DNA of 64,000 nucleotides from Burkholderia sp. Ax-1719 (GCF_011753055.1 NZ_VWWJ01000012.1:145308-209307); one strand, 5' to 3'. Positions 43,681 to 51,884 are shown, counted from the first letter of the stretch. Notes: generated by a model not told the origin, from the letters alone. Numbers and translations are program-made.

Positions 43681-44888
43681 CCCATTTCCGGTGACCTTTC
43701 GTGGGTAACGCGATATGGGAACCGGTGACCTTTCCTGGGTTTACCCCAAGCCCTTGAATTCAACCTCTGCACGGCGTCCAGAAGTGGTGTTCAGACGGAT
43801 TTGAGGTTACCTGACGCCAGGTGTCTGAAGCGCCACGCCTGTTTTGCAGGTCGATCGGCGGTCCCATAGCCGGATACCTATGTCACATTAGTTTCTCCCA
43901 TATTTTGTGACCATATAGCGCTCAATGTATAAAAATCAGAAGCTTAGCGCGTTAACTCAATGTGATTTCCTGGGTATTTCGCTATAGGTAGCTCGTAGTG
44001 GGAGCCACATGCGCGTGGATTACCCTTTAGGTCACCACTCATGGGATACGGCATGTTGGTGACCACTTACATCCATTAGGGTCCCGGTTTTGGGAGACCT
44101 CTTTCTTGCCGGACGCGTAGTTTGAGTGTTTACCAAATACGCTTTAGAACCTTTAGTAAACCTTTAGGAGGCTGGAAGCCTTGCTGGACAAGGGTTTGCG
44201 GCCGATTTGGTGACGTCTTATGGGGCTTCAGGTACCGGGTATGGGAGCCCGAGGCTGTGGATATGGGATTTCGGTACCCGTAGATGGGGACCTGGGGCTG
44301 TGGATATGGGAAAAAGGTCGCCCGGTATGGGAAAAATTGCCGAAATGGCCTGAGGTTCCCGGTTATGGGAAGCCCTGTAGGTAGCGGATTATGGGTTCTG
44401 GAAAGCCTGTTTGAGGTCGATCCGCGATGATTTTTGCCTTCAGTGGTAACCCGTTATGGGGAATAACGTAGGTAACGTCTTATGGTGGCTCTGCTCATCA
44501 CATGCCGGAGGTAGCCGGCCAGCCCGGTCGAGGCGACTTCACGCGAAGACTTGATACGCGGACATCGGCAGTTTGCTGGGTAACAAGTTATGGGGAGCCT
44601 CAAAGGTAACTGGCTATGGTGGTCTATCGGTACATGCTTCCTGAAACCCCCTTGAAACCGGGCGATTAAAGGTTTCCATTTATGGGATCACCTCAAGGTC
44701 ACCGCGCATGGGAGGATTTTGGGGCTTCAGGCGATGGGATGCGTGAAGCGCCCAGATCGGCAATAAATCCCATAGGCGGGTACCTGTGGGTAACTATAGT
44801 GTGAGTGAGTGCTCACATAAGTGGCTAAAGGTGACCAGTTATGGGTGATTTTTAGCGGCGGCGCGGGCTAAAGGTCACGCGTTATGGG
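43681..44888. other. iteron array, replication origin region of a secondary replicon
   Basis: About 1.2 kb without genes, filled with a 17-bp iteron of pattern RGGTNACNNNNTATGGG. Well-kept plus-strand copies start at 43703, 44029, 44208, 44315, 44353, 44379, 44444, 44470, 44578, 44604, 44670, 44696, 44829 and 44872. Inverted copies start at 43681, 43863, 43897 and 44769. Diverged copies lie near 43689, 43723, 43986, 44078, 44230 and 44272. AT-richer stretches near 43880-43990 and 44130-44170 could be the unwinding zone. Rep_3 initiators such as the one encoded at 45079 bind iterons of this kind. The region continues without a gene from 43604 to 45078. Confidence 0.9.
44256..44307 (+). promoter_or_regulatory. 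two DnaA-box-like sequences inside the iteron array
   Basis: TGTGGATAT occurs at 44256-44264 and 44299-44307, 8 of 9 matches to the DnaA box (TGTGGATAA on this strand). Each runs directly into a TATGGG iteron half. Confidence 0.4.
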
Positions 44889-45021
44889 CTGCTTTGGCAA
44901 GCGTCATGTCGTGGATGGGCGCCCTGCTCCCGCTGTGCGAGCCAGCCACGGCGGCTTCGCCTGTCAATCTTCTGGCTGTTGGTGTCGCGCCCGCGCACTG
45001 ACATATCGGCACGCTTGAGTC

Positions 45022-45059
45022 ACCTGGTCGCTTGGTATACAGTTACCAACCGACCAGGT
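45022..45059. promoter_or_regulatory. large palindrome directly upstream of rep, candidate autoregulation site
   Basis: ACCTGGTCG (45022-45030) pairs with CGACCAGGT (45051-45059), and inside it TTGGTA (45032-45037) pairs with TACCAA (45044-45049): 15 of 19 positions are symmetric. It ends 19 bp before the rep ATG. Rep_3 initiators often bind an inverted repeat as dimers to repress their own gene. Confidence 0.65.
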
Positions 45060-45078
45060 TTCCTTTTACGTGGGTCAT

Positions 45079-46455
45079 ATGGCAAGAAAAAAGGCCGACG
45101 CCGGCGACGCCGACAAGCAAGGCGCACTCGTATTCCAGCAAGGCCAGCCCCCCGATCTGTTCCGCAAAGCGGTTCCCGCGATTCACATCGCGCCGAAATC
45201 CGGATCGATCAGCCTTCAGCAACGCAAGATGTTCAGCTCCCTGATCAAGAACGCGATCCGCCAGGATTCGCTCGAGCAAGGTCGCTCGTCGTTCGAGATC
45301 ACGATTTCCGCCCTCTCGCAGGACGTCGATCTGAACAGCAACAACACTGAGTACGTCAAGGAAACGATCAACTCGCTCATCAGCACGGTCGTTAACTGGG
45401 ACTACCTCACGCAGGATAAGCGCAGTATCTGGAAGGCTTCGGGTCTGCTCGCGGGCGCCGAACTCGAACGATCGGTGCTGCGATACACGTTCTCCGAACA
45501 GATTCGCGGTGAACTGCTGAACCCTGAAATCTACGCGATGATCGACATGCGGATCACGCGTCAATTCAGAAAGGCGCACTCGCTCGCGCTGTGGGAAAAC
45601 GTCGTCCGCTATGAAGCGGTTGGCGTGACGGCGCGCTTTCCGCTGGCGACGCTGCGCGACCTGATTCTCGGGCAGGACACCTCGGCGCAGTCGTACAAGT
45701 TGTACAAGCAGTTCAAGAGCCGCGTGCTGGTGCCCTGTATCAAGGAAGTCAACGAGATCTCGGATCACAACTTCGAGCTGATCGAGCACAAGGTCGGGCG
45801 GTCGGTGGTGGCCTTGCAGTTCCGCGTTACCCGTAAGCCTGAAACGGATCCGTCGCAGGAAATGCGCGCCAACGACACCTTGCTGATTGGCGAGATGGCG
45901 AAGTTCAGTATTCCGGTCTCGGAAGCGCGGCGCCTGCTCAAGCAATATGGCGACGAAAAGATCCGTATCGCGGTGGCCTACACGGCCGCGCGCGTCGCGC
46001 AAAAGAACGCCGCGCCGCTCGCGAATGTCGCGGCGTATTTCCGCAAGGCGCTTATGCAGGGCTATCAACTGCCCGGCGCAACTGCCGCGGCCAGTGCGAA
46101 TGCCGATGCGGGCAAGGCGCGCGAAAGTCAGGATCAGGTGCAGGACCGTTACATCGCCGCGAAGATCGCCGAGGCGCGCTCGTATTTCAACGAACTCGAA
46201 TACGACGACCAGACGGCGCTCATCAAGCGCTACAACGAGACGGTCGGCATGGACAAGCTCAAGGTGTCGACTTCGAAGGTGCCGAGCAAGATGGCCTCGA
46301 CGAACTTCTTCCGTTGGGTCGTGCTGGACACCTGGGGACAACCGACGGCCGCCGACCTGCTCGAGTTTCTGCTGAGTGGACAGCAGGCGCCCGCAGGCGA
46401 TGCGCAAGGAGCGGTAGGGGACGTCGAACTGGCGTTCAAGTCGCGCGAAGAATAA
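45079..46455 (+). CDS. replication initiator, Rep_3/RepB family
   Basis: A 458-residue initiator (a GTG at 45070 would add three residues; neither has a strong Shine-Dalgarno). Two winged-helix units of the Rep_3 fold are visible: ISLQQRKMFSSLIKNAIRQD ... FEITISALSQDVDLNSNNTEYVKETINSLISTVVNWD and ITRQFRKAHSLALWENVVRYE ... RFPLATLRDLILGQDTSAQSYKLYKQFKSRVLVPCIKEVNEISDHNFELIEHKVGRSVVALQFRV, quoted in pieces. The C-terminal 100 residues form an extra Ala-rich helical domain. It should bind the iterons at 43681-44888 and start replication of this replicon. ParA/ParB genes follow on the same strand. Confidence 0.93.
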   Translation: MARKKADAGDADKQGALVFQQGQPPDLFRKAVPAIHIAPKSGSISLQQRKMFSSLIKNAIRQDSLEQGRSSFEITISALSQDVDLNSNNTEYVKETINSLISTVVNWDYLTQDKRSIWKASGLLAGAELERSVLRYTFSEQIRGELLNPEIYAMIDMRITRQFRKAHSLALWENVVRYEAVGVTARFPLATLRDLILGQDTSAQSYKLYKQFKSRVLVPCIKEVNEISDHNFELIEHKVGRSVVALQFRVTRKPETDPSQEMRANDTLLIGEMAKFSIPVSEARRLLKQYGDEKIRIAVAYTAARVAQKNAAPLANVAAYFRKALMQGYQLPGATAAASANADAGKARESQDQVQDRYIAAKIAEARSYFNELEYDDQTALIKRYNETVGMDKLKVSTSKVPSKMASTNFFRWVVLDTWGQPTAADLLEFLLSGQQAPAGDAQGAVGDVELAFKSREE

Positions 46456-46473
46456 AGCGCGAAACGCCCTTCT

Positions 46474-46514
46474 AGCGAAATTTGCCGATTATAAAAACAT
46501 AGGTAAATTTCGCT
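46474..46514. repeat. long inverted repeat after rep
   Basis: AGCGAAATTTGCC (46474-46486) and GGTAAATTTCGCT (46502-46514) match at 12 of 13 positions around a 15-base AT-rich loop. It may act as terminator or as a structured element; a TTATCTATTTT stretch follows. Confidence 0.6.
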
Positions 46515-46650
46515 TTATCTATTTTCTGCATTCTTCGGGATGGTGCTAGGTTTGTGAAGTTTGGCACTCTCCCGATGTCTTCTTCCCTGACTCGCTTCAA
46601 TGCGAGCTACGGTTCGGTTCCTTCTTTCGTGTTCTGTTGGTTGATGGGGA

Positions 46651-46664
46651 TCTCCACGTGGAGA
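46651..46664. other. parS-like centromere site 1
   Basis: TCTCCACGTGGAGA, a perfect 14-bp palindrome with CACGTG core, extended by one A/T on each side to 16 bp. It is one of six copies between rep and parA. It resembles the layout of chromosomal parS but with CTC/GAG flanks, suggesting replicon-specific ParB recognition. Confidence 0.8.
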
Positions 46665-46849
46665 TTGTCGTGATCCTGTTCCGCGCGGATGGTTTTTCGC
46701 GCTGAGGGCATCGATATTTGGATGTGTGCGCGGTGTGCTGAACTCACTCCGACTCCTGCTTGCTTCCTGAGTAATCGGCATTCAGCTGGCAGCTGGGATC
46801 GTCTGTCCGATTCTGCGGTGATAGGCGGAGACGAATCGATTGCTCGACG

Positions 46850-46863
46850 TCTTCACGTGGAGA
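46850..46863. other. parS-like centromere site 2
   Basis: TCTTCACGTGGAGA, one mismatch to the repeated palindrome. Confidence 0.65.
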
Positions 46864-46927
46864 TTCCCTGCACAGCGCTTCACAATTCAGCCAAAACAAC
46901 CGTCACTGGTTTAGTGATGACGTGATA

Positions 46928-46955
46928 CAGACACTCTCCACGTGGAGAGTGTCTG
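46928..46955. other. parS-like centromere site 3 in a 28-bp perfect palindrome
   Basis: The TCTCCACGTGGAGA core (46935-46948) lies in a perfect palindrome of 28 bp (outer arms CAGACAC and GTGTCTG). It is the longest of the set. Confidence 0.8.
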
Positions 46956-47069
46956 ACTCAATCCGCCTCCTAAACTGACTCGTTGAATGATCACTCTGCC
47001 GTTCGATCCAGGAATAAATCACTACGATTGCCTTTGCCGTTCCATGAATATTTCGCCGATCTTGCAACT

Positions 47070-47083
47070 CTCCACGTGGAGAC
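47070..47083. other. parS-like centromere site 4
   Basis: TCTCCACGTGGAGA, perfect copy of the repeated palindrome. Confidence 0.8.
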
Positions 47084-47216
47084 GATAGGTAGATCGCTGT
47101 AGCCAAAAGTATCATCGCGCTCGCAACTATTCCGCTTTCAGTCAAACCTGCTATTCATCTGCCAGAAAAAGAGCGAAGAGGGGAGGGGTAGCAGATCCCA
47201 ATGCGACTAGATGGAT

Positions 47217-47230
47217 TCTCCACGTGAAGA
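47217..47230. other. parS-like centromere site 5
   Basis: TCTCCACGTGAAGA, one mismatch to the repeated palindrome. Confidence 0.65.
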
Positions 47231-47402
47231 GTGACGTGGAAAGATAGATGCGAAAACCGCTCCTTGGCTTCCCGCACCCTCATTAAGTTCGCGGTTTCCC
47301 CTAGCCAAATGGCTATTTGGTGGTCAACCAGCAACGATTTCAGCGCTAAAGCTAGAATTTACTTTAACTAGACGCTAGACTGCCAGTTGACTCAATGGAG
47401 GG

Positions 47403-47416
47403 TCTCCACGTGGAGA
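47403..47416. other. parS-like centromere site 6, near parA
   Basis: TCTCCACGTGGAGA, perfect, 47 bp before the parA ATG. Here a partition protein could also repress the par operon. Confidence 0.8.
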
Positions 47417-47463
47417 GTGCGCGTGAAGATTTCTCCACCGTTGAACACTGCATGGAGAACCGA

Positions 47464-48150
47464 ATGGGACTGGTCATCGCTGTAGCGAACCAAAAGGGCG
47501 GGGTAGGCAAGACGACCACCAGCATGAATCTGGCCGGTGCGTTTCAGTCCGAAGGCTATAAGGTCTATGTCGCCGATGCCGACGGTCAGCAATCGTGCAT
47601 GAGCTGGTGCGCCGCCGCTGGACCGGAAACGCCCTTGCCGTTCCGGGTTGGCAGCATCAATAAGCTGGAAAAGATGATTGGTCCGGAAATCGCTGCCTTG
47701 GCGAACGACTACGATGTCGTGATTGTCGATTGCCCGCCGAATATCAATGACCTCACAACGGCGCGTGTTCTCGCCGTCGCCGATGCCACCGTTATCCCAA
47801 CCGACGCGTCTCCAATCGATATCTGGAGTAGCGAAGGAATGATGGAACTGGTCGAGCGCACGCGTGTTGCAAATCCCGCTGGAAAATTCGCAATTTTGCT
47901 GAATAAGTCTAATTCGAAGACATTGCTGCACACGCAAATGAGTGCGATCCTGGCGGAAAGTAATGTACGCGTGCTGGCTTCGACGGTGAAGCAACGCGAG
48001 CTGTATCGCCAGGCTGCAGCGCTCGGTCGGACCGTCTTCGACGTTAAAGGCGTGCGTGGCGTGAAGGTGGCCAAGGACGAAATCGCAGCGGTCTACAACG
48101 AAATCATCGCGCTCGTGCAGGAAGAGGAGGAGGTCGTCGATGGCAACTAA
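47464..48150 (+). CDS. parA: ParA-type partition ATPase
   Basis: A 228-residue Walker-type ATPase that moves the replicon by binding nucleoid DNA and being released by ParB at parS. The start at 47464 gives MGLVIAVANQKGGVGKTT with deviant Walker A at residues 11-18. GGAGAA lies 4 bases upstream. A frame extending to 47395 would read through parS site 6 and is unlikely. Walker B-like strand is VVIVDCPPNINDL. It is short, with no N-terminal helix-turn-helix, as in type Ib or chromosomal-like ParA. It overlaps parB by 11 bp. Confidence 0.94.
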   Translation: MGLVIAVANQKGGVGKTTTSMNLAGAFQSEGYKVYVADADGQQSCMSWCAAAGPETPLPFRVGSINKLEKMIGPEIAALANDYDVVIVDCPPNINDLTTARVLAVADATVIPTDASPIDIWSSEGMMELVERTRVANPAGKFAILLNKSNSKTLLHTQMSAILAESNVRVLASTVKQRELYRQAAALGRTVFDVKGVRGVKVAKDEIAAVYNEIIALVQEEEEVVDGN

Positions 48151-49213
48151 GCTGAATTTCACCAGCAAGGTTCGCGCGGGCATGGCCGTCGAGCGCGCCT
48201 CGGCGGAAGAGAGACTCGCCGATGGCGACGTAGTCGGTATTGCGCAGCGAGATGCAGCCGTGGTCACGCTGGCTGAAGTTGCGCCTGCCGCCGTGCCGGT
48301 TGAATCAGCGCCCATTGCACCTGTTGCATCGATCGCACCGGTTGCGTCTGTTGCGCCGGCCAGCGCAACGACTCACGCCGTCGCGCGTATTCCGGTTGAA
48401 GACGTTGTCTCGAATCCGTATAACCCGCGTGCGTTCTATAGCGCGGAAACGATCGACGAGCTCGCCGACAGCTTCGACAAGCAAGGCCAGATCACGCCGA
48501 TTCTCGTGACCCGGCTCGCGGAATTTCCCGGCAAGTATGTGATCGTCGATGGCGAGCGTCGTATTCGAGCGGCGCGCTCGCGCGGCGATAAGCATATCGA
48601 TGCCGATGTCCGCGACGGCCTCGATAATCAGAACCTCTATCTGCGCGCTTACCATGCGAACAAGGAGCGCGAAGAGCAGACGGTGTTCGACGACGCGCTT
48701 GCGTGGAAAAAGCTCCTCGACGATGGCGTGTACGTAGATCAGGTCGAACTGGGCGTCGCCGTGAGCGAAGATCCTAAGCACATCAGCAAGGTGATTTCGC
48801 TGACTTCGCTGCCGCCGTATCTTCTGCAACGGATGGCGCAGAACCGCAAGGACGTCGGCCTCGGTCACGCCTACAACATCAAGTTGATTTTCGATCGCGC
48901 TGGCGCGACCGTCGCCGAACACTGGCTCGAACAGGTGATCGAAGGGAAGGCGAGCGTGCGTAAGCTCGAAGCCGCTGCGTCGGCTGAAGCCGGTGCTCGC
49001 CGCATCGGCCCGCGTCGCACGCATTACCAGTCGCGCGTTCAATTCAATCGTCCGGATGGCGTTGCGCTCGGGGAACTGAAACTTTTCGGCGACGGCCGCG
49101 CTGAATTGAATCTGAAGGGTATTGCTGCAGCCGATCAGCAGCGTCTGGCCGAGCGCATGAAAGCTGTGATTGACGAGTGGGCTGCTGAGATGGAAACAAC
49201 GTCGGCAAACTAG
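48140..49213 (+). CDS. parB: ParB-type centromere-binding protein
   Basis: A 357-residue ParB. An N-terminal Ala/Pro/Val-rich linker (about 40-90) precedes the CTPase domain with NPYNPRAFYSAETIDELADSF and DGERRIRAARSRGD. The helix-turn-helix follows in VELGVAVSEDPKHISKVISLTSLPPYLLQRMAQNR, and a C-terminal dimerisation part in KAVIDEWAAEM. It should bind the CACGTG-centred palindromes upstream of parA. It is translated in overlap with parA. Confidence 0.95.
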   Translation: MATKLNFTSKVRAGMAVERASAEERLADGDVVGIAQRDAAVVTLAEVAPAAVPVESAPIAPVASIAPVASVAPASATTHAVARIPVEDVVSNPYNPRAFYSAETIDELADSFDKQGQITPILVTRLAEFPGKYVIVDGERRIRAARSRGDKHIDADVRDGLDNQNLYLRAYHANKEREEQTVFDDALAWKKLLDDGVYVDQVELGVAVSEDPKHISKVISLTSLPPYLLQRMAQNRKDVGLGHAYNIKLIFDRAGATVAEHWLEQVIEGKASVRKLEAAASAEAGARRIGPRRTHYQSRVQFNRPDGVALGELKLFGDGRAELNLKGIAAADQQRLAERMKAVIDEWAAEMETTSAN

Positions 49214-49321
49214 TGCGCAGAAGCGCTAGTCGCAGCGAAGAGGGCAGGGCTCGTCCGGGCGCCTGCCCTTGCTTTTTCGCCCGCGTGGGACACTGCGGCG
49301 AGCGGAGGAGGGGCTGGGGTC

Positions 49322-49416
49322 GAAACCGTGAAACATCGCCGCGGAGAACGGGAGAACGATAAAATCTCGTTGAATCAATGACTTCCGTGCTGAAAGCTAG
49401 AATGTTTCACGGGTTC
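49322..49416. repeat. inverted pair of parS-half-like sequences after parB
   Basis: ATGTTTCACGG-TTC appears as GAAACCGTGAAACAT at 49322-49336 and inverted as ATGTTTCACGGGTTC at 49402-49416 (14 of 15 identical), 65 bp apart. TGTTTCACG is half of the universal chromosomal parS. The rest of the region 49214-49570 shows no gene. Confidence 0.5.
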
Positions 49417-49571
49417 ATTCGTTTCCGTAGAGGTTTCCGTGCCCTATATGAGAGCATCAGGCAACTCTTTGCGAAGAGCCTGCAAAATCGTACTATTTGA
49501 AATGTAATTCGTAGTTATTAGAACGATTTTCGGCAATGTTGTATGAATTGACAATTCTCGTCAGCTACGCC

Positions 49572-49646
49572 ATGCTTGTAGGAATGAACACGCGCCTCCG
49601 TCCGATTACGCTGATTATTATCACCATTCATCGAATGGTGGGTTAG
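49572..49646 (+). CDS. ilvA leader peptide rich in Ile codons
   Basis: A short reading frame of 24 codons (20 if started at ATG 49584), ending in TAG at 49644. It contains the run Ile-Thr-Leu-Ile-Ile-Ile-Thr-Ile: five Ile codons at 49605, 49614, 49617, 49620 and 49626, plus Thr codons. Ile is the end product that should control threonine dehydratase. The frame lies just before a terminator hairpin and ilvA. Neither start has a well-spaced Shine-Dalgarno (AGGA abuts 49584), which is the weak point. Confidence 0.6.
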   Translation: MLVGMNTRLRPITLIIITIHRMVG

Positions 49647-49696
49647 CGTACGTCTGGCAGAAGCGACAACAACCCGCCCCACGAGGCGGGTTTTTT
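49622..49696 (+). promoter_or_regulatory. transcription attenuator upstream of ilvA
   Basis: Three mutually exclusive pairings are visible. Protector hairpin: CACCATTC (49622-49629) with GAATGGTG (49633-49640). Antiterminator: GGTGGGTT (49637-49644) with AACCCGCC (49671-49678), eight pairs including one G-U. Terminator: AACCCGCC with GGCGGGTT (49685-49692), T run to 49696. A ribosome stalled at the Ile codons would cover CACCATTC and free the antiterminator; fast translation would leave the terminator. This is the classical attenuation logic. Confidence 0.75.
49671..49696 (+). terminator. attenuator terminator before ilvA
   Basis: A perfect 8-bp GC-rich stem, 6-base loop, six T. It lies 45 bp before the ilvA ATG, with no gene ending upstream on this strand closer than parB at 49213. 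Confidence 0.85.
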
Positions 49697-49740
49697 GTTT
49701 CCGCTTCCTGGGCTCTACAAGAGACAGCACAGGAGCCGTC

Positions 49741-51324
49741 ATGCAGGTCCAATCAAGCCGTACCGCAGCCGAAACCGAAACTCGCGCAGAAACGCAAGCC
49801 GCACAGCAGACCGACTATCTCCGCTTGACGCTCACCGCCCGCGTCTACGACGCCGCCCGCGAGACCGAACTCGAGCGCGCGCCGAATCTGTCGGCGCGTT
49901 TGCGCAATACGGTTCTCCTCAAGCGCGAAGATAACCAGCCGGTGTTCTCGTTCAAGCTGCGCGGCGCGTACAACAAGATGGCGCATCTGTCGGCTGAGCA
50001 ACTGCAGCGTGGCGTGATCACCGCTTCGGCGGGCAATCATGCGCAGGGCGTGGCGCTCTCGGCGGCGCGCCTGGGCGTGAAGGCGGTCATTTGCGTGCCC
50101 ACGACCACGCCGCAAGTGAAAGTCGATGCTGTGCGCGCTCACGGTGGCGCGACGGTCGAGGTCGTGCAGGCCGGCGAGTCCTATAGCGATGCCTACGCCC
50201 ACGCCGTGCGCCTTCAGGAAGAACGCGGCCTGACCTTCGTGCATCCCTTCGACGACCCGTACGTGATCGCCGGTCAGGGCACGGTTGCGATGGAAATCCT
50301 CAGCAAGCATCAGTCGCCGATCCATGCGATCTTCGTGCCGATCGGCGGTGGCGGTCTGGCTGCCGGTGTGGCCGCCTACGTCAAGGCAGTGCGTCCGGAT
50401 ATCCGTGTGATCGGCGTGCAGACCGACGATTCGTGCGCGATGGCGCAATCGCTCAAGGCGGGCAAGCGTGTGGAGTTGAGCGAAGTGGGTCTGTTCTCGG
50501 ACGGCACGGCTGTGAAACTGGTGGGCGAAGAAACCTTCCGCCTCTGCCAGGAATATCTGGATGACGTACTCACGGTGGACACCGACGCGCTCTGCGCCGC
50601 GATCAAGGACGTCTTCCAGGACACGCGCAGCGTGCTTGAACCCGCAGGCGCACTGGCCGTGGCGGGCGCAAAGCAGTACGCCGAACGCGAAGGCATCGAC
50701 GGCAAGACGCTGATTGCGATCACCTCGGGCGCGAACATGAACTTCGACCGCATGCGCTTCGTGGCCGAACGCGCCGAAGTGGGTGAGGCGCGTGAAGCGG
50801 TCTTCGCGGTGACGATTCCCGAAGAGCGCGGCAGCTTCAAGCGCTTCTGCGAACTGGTCGGCACGCGCAGCGTCACCGAATTCAACTACCGCATCGACGA
50901 CGCCGAGCGCGCGCATATTTTTGTGGGCGTGCAGATCCGCAACCGCGGCGAATCGCAGCAGATCGCCTCGACTTTCGTGGAGCACGGCTTCCCGAGCGTC
51001 GATCTGACCGGCGACGAACTCTCGAAGCAGCACATCCGTTATATGGTCGGCGGCCGCTCGCCGCTGGCGCATGACGAGCGCCTGTTCCGCTTCGAGTTCC
51101 CGGAACGTCCGGGCGCGCTGATGCGTTTCCTCTCGTCGATGGCGCCGAACTGGAACATCAGCCTGTTCCACTACCGCAACCAGGGCGCGGACTATAGCTC
51201 GATTCTCGTAGGCATTCAGGTGCCTGCAGCGGAAGACGCCGAGTTCCGCCGCTTCCTCGCGACGCTCGGTTATCCGCATTGGGAAGAGACGCAGAATCCG
51301 GCGTATCGACTGTTCCTGAAGTGA
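49741..51324 (+). CDS. ilvA: biosynthetic threonine dehydratase
   Basis: A 527-residue PLP enzyme converting L-threonine to 2-oxobutanoate and ammonia, the first step of isoleucine synthesis. PLP lysine is Lys72 in PVFSFKLRGAYNKM. The phosphate-binding glycine loop is VPIGGGGLAAG. The C-terminal third carries two ACT-like regulatory domains (VTIPEERGSFKRFCELVGTRSVTEFNYRI and FEFPERPGALMRFLSSMAPNWNISLFHYRNQGADYSSILVGIQVP in segments) that bind Ile and Val, so it is the feedback-regulated type, not the catabolic TdcB. An extra N-terminal tail of about 25 residues rich in Thr/Gln/Ala is present. The attenuator upstream fits Ile-responsive control. Confidence 0.96.
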   Translation: MQVQSSRTAAETETRAETQAAQQTDYLRLTLTARVYDAARETELERAPNLSARLRNTVLLKREDNQPVFSFKLRGAYNKMAHLSAEQLQRGVITASAGNHAQGVALSAARLGVKAVICVPTTTPQVKVDAVRAHGGATVEVVQAGESYSDAYAHAVRLQEERGLTFVHPFDDPYVIAGQGTVAMEILSKHQSPIHAIFVPIGGGGLAAGVAAYVKAVRPDIRVIGVQTDDSCAMAQSLKAGKRVELSEVGLFSDGTAVKLVGEETFRLCQEYLDDVLTVDTDALCAAIKDVFQDTRSVLEPAGALAVAGAKQYAEREGIDGKTLIAITSGANMNFDRMRFVAERAEVGEAREAVFAVTIPEERGSFKRFCELVGTRSVTEFNYRIDDAERAHIFVGVQIRNRGESQQIASTFVEHGFPSVDLTGDELSKQHIRYMVGGRSPLAHDERLFRFEFPERPGALMRFLSSMAPNWNISLFHYRNQGADYSSILVGIQVPAAEDAEFRRFLATLGYPHWEETQNPAYRLFLK

Positions 51325-51343
51325 TCGGGAGCGTGTGATGTAT

Positions 51344-51376
51344 GAGAGATGTCCAGCGTCGATAGGGACATCTCTC
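51344..51376. repeat. hairpin downstream of ilvA
   Basis: GAGAGATGTCC (51344-51354) pairs with GGACATCTCTC (51366-51376), 11 of 11, loop 11 bases. No T run follows, so it is more likely an mRNA 3' stabiliser than an intrinsic terminator. Confidence 0.5.
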
Positions 51377-51530
51377 AAGCAAAAAATCAAAAAGAAAAAT
51401 TAGAAAGGAATGCTATTCAATCGAGGCAAGAAATAGCCAATTGAATCGAGCCAGGATGCCAGGAGAAAAATTCAATTTCACGGCAAAATAGCGGTTCAAA
51501 ATCACTTTCTGCGCTTCAAGACAACTCACC

Positions 51531-51884
51531 ATGAATCTCGCCGATCCCGCCAACATTGCCAGCTGGCATGCACACATTTATTTCGATGCAGACACGCGTG
51601 ATACCGCCTGGGCGTTGCGCGAAACCATCTCGGCGGAGCTGGGCGACGCCGTGGAAATTGGTCGTTTTCACGAACGTCCAGTGGGTCCGCATCCGATGTG
51701 GTCCTATCAGCTTGCTGTGACAAATGAACGGTTTGCCGCCGTATTTGCATGGCTTGTCGTCAATCACGGCAAGCTCGATGTTTTCGTGCATCCGAACACG
51801 GGCGACGCATTGCGCGATCATCGCGACGCCGCGGTGTGGATCGGTCATTCGTATGCGCTCAATCTCGCTGCACTCGGCGCTTGA
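51531..51884 (+). CDS. DOPA 4,5-dioxygenase-family protein
   Basis: A 117-residue member of the DOPA-dioxygenase-like family. The signature His motifs are WHAHIYF (12-18), GRFHERPVGPHPMWSY (44-59) and LDVFVHPNTGDALRDH (82-97). Plant and fungal members open the DOPA ring to make betalain precursors; bacterial ones are uncharacterised or act on catechols. Soluble, no signal peptide. Monocistronic between ilvA and a lipoprotein gene. The substrate in this organism is unknown. Confidence 0.88.
   Translation: MNLADPANIASWHAHIYFDADTRDTAWALRETISAELGDAVEIGRFHERPVGPHPMWSYQLAVTNERFAAVFAWLVVNHGKLDVFVHPNTGDALRDHRDAAVWIGHSYALNLAALGA

Noticed and set aside
43681..44888. Possible CRISPR array because of many short repeats
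   Set aside because: Repeats are 17 bp, degenerate, in both orientations and irregularly spaced, with no cas genes; they fit initiator iterons.
47395..47463. Longer parA start at 47395
   Set aside because: It would translate across parS site 6 and lacks a ribosome-binding site; the family consensus begins right at 47464.
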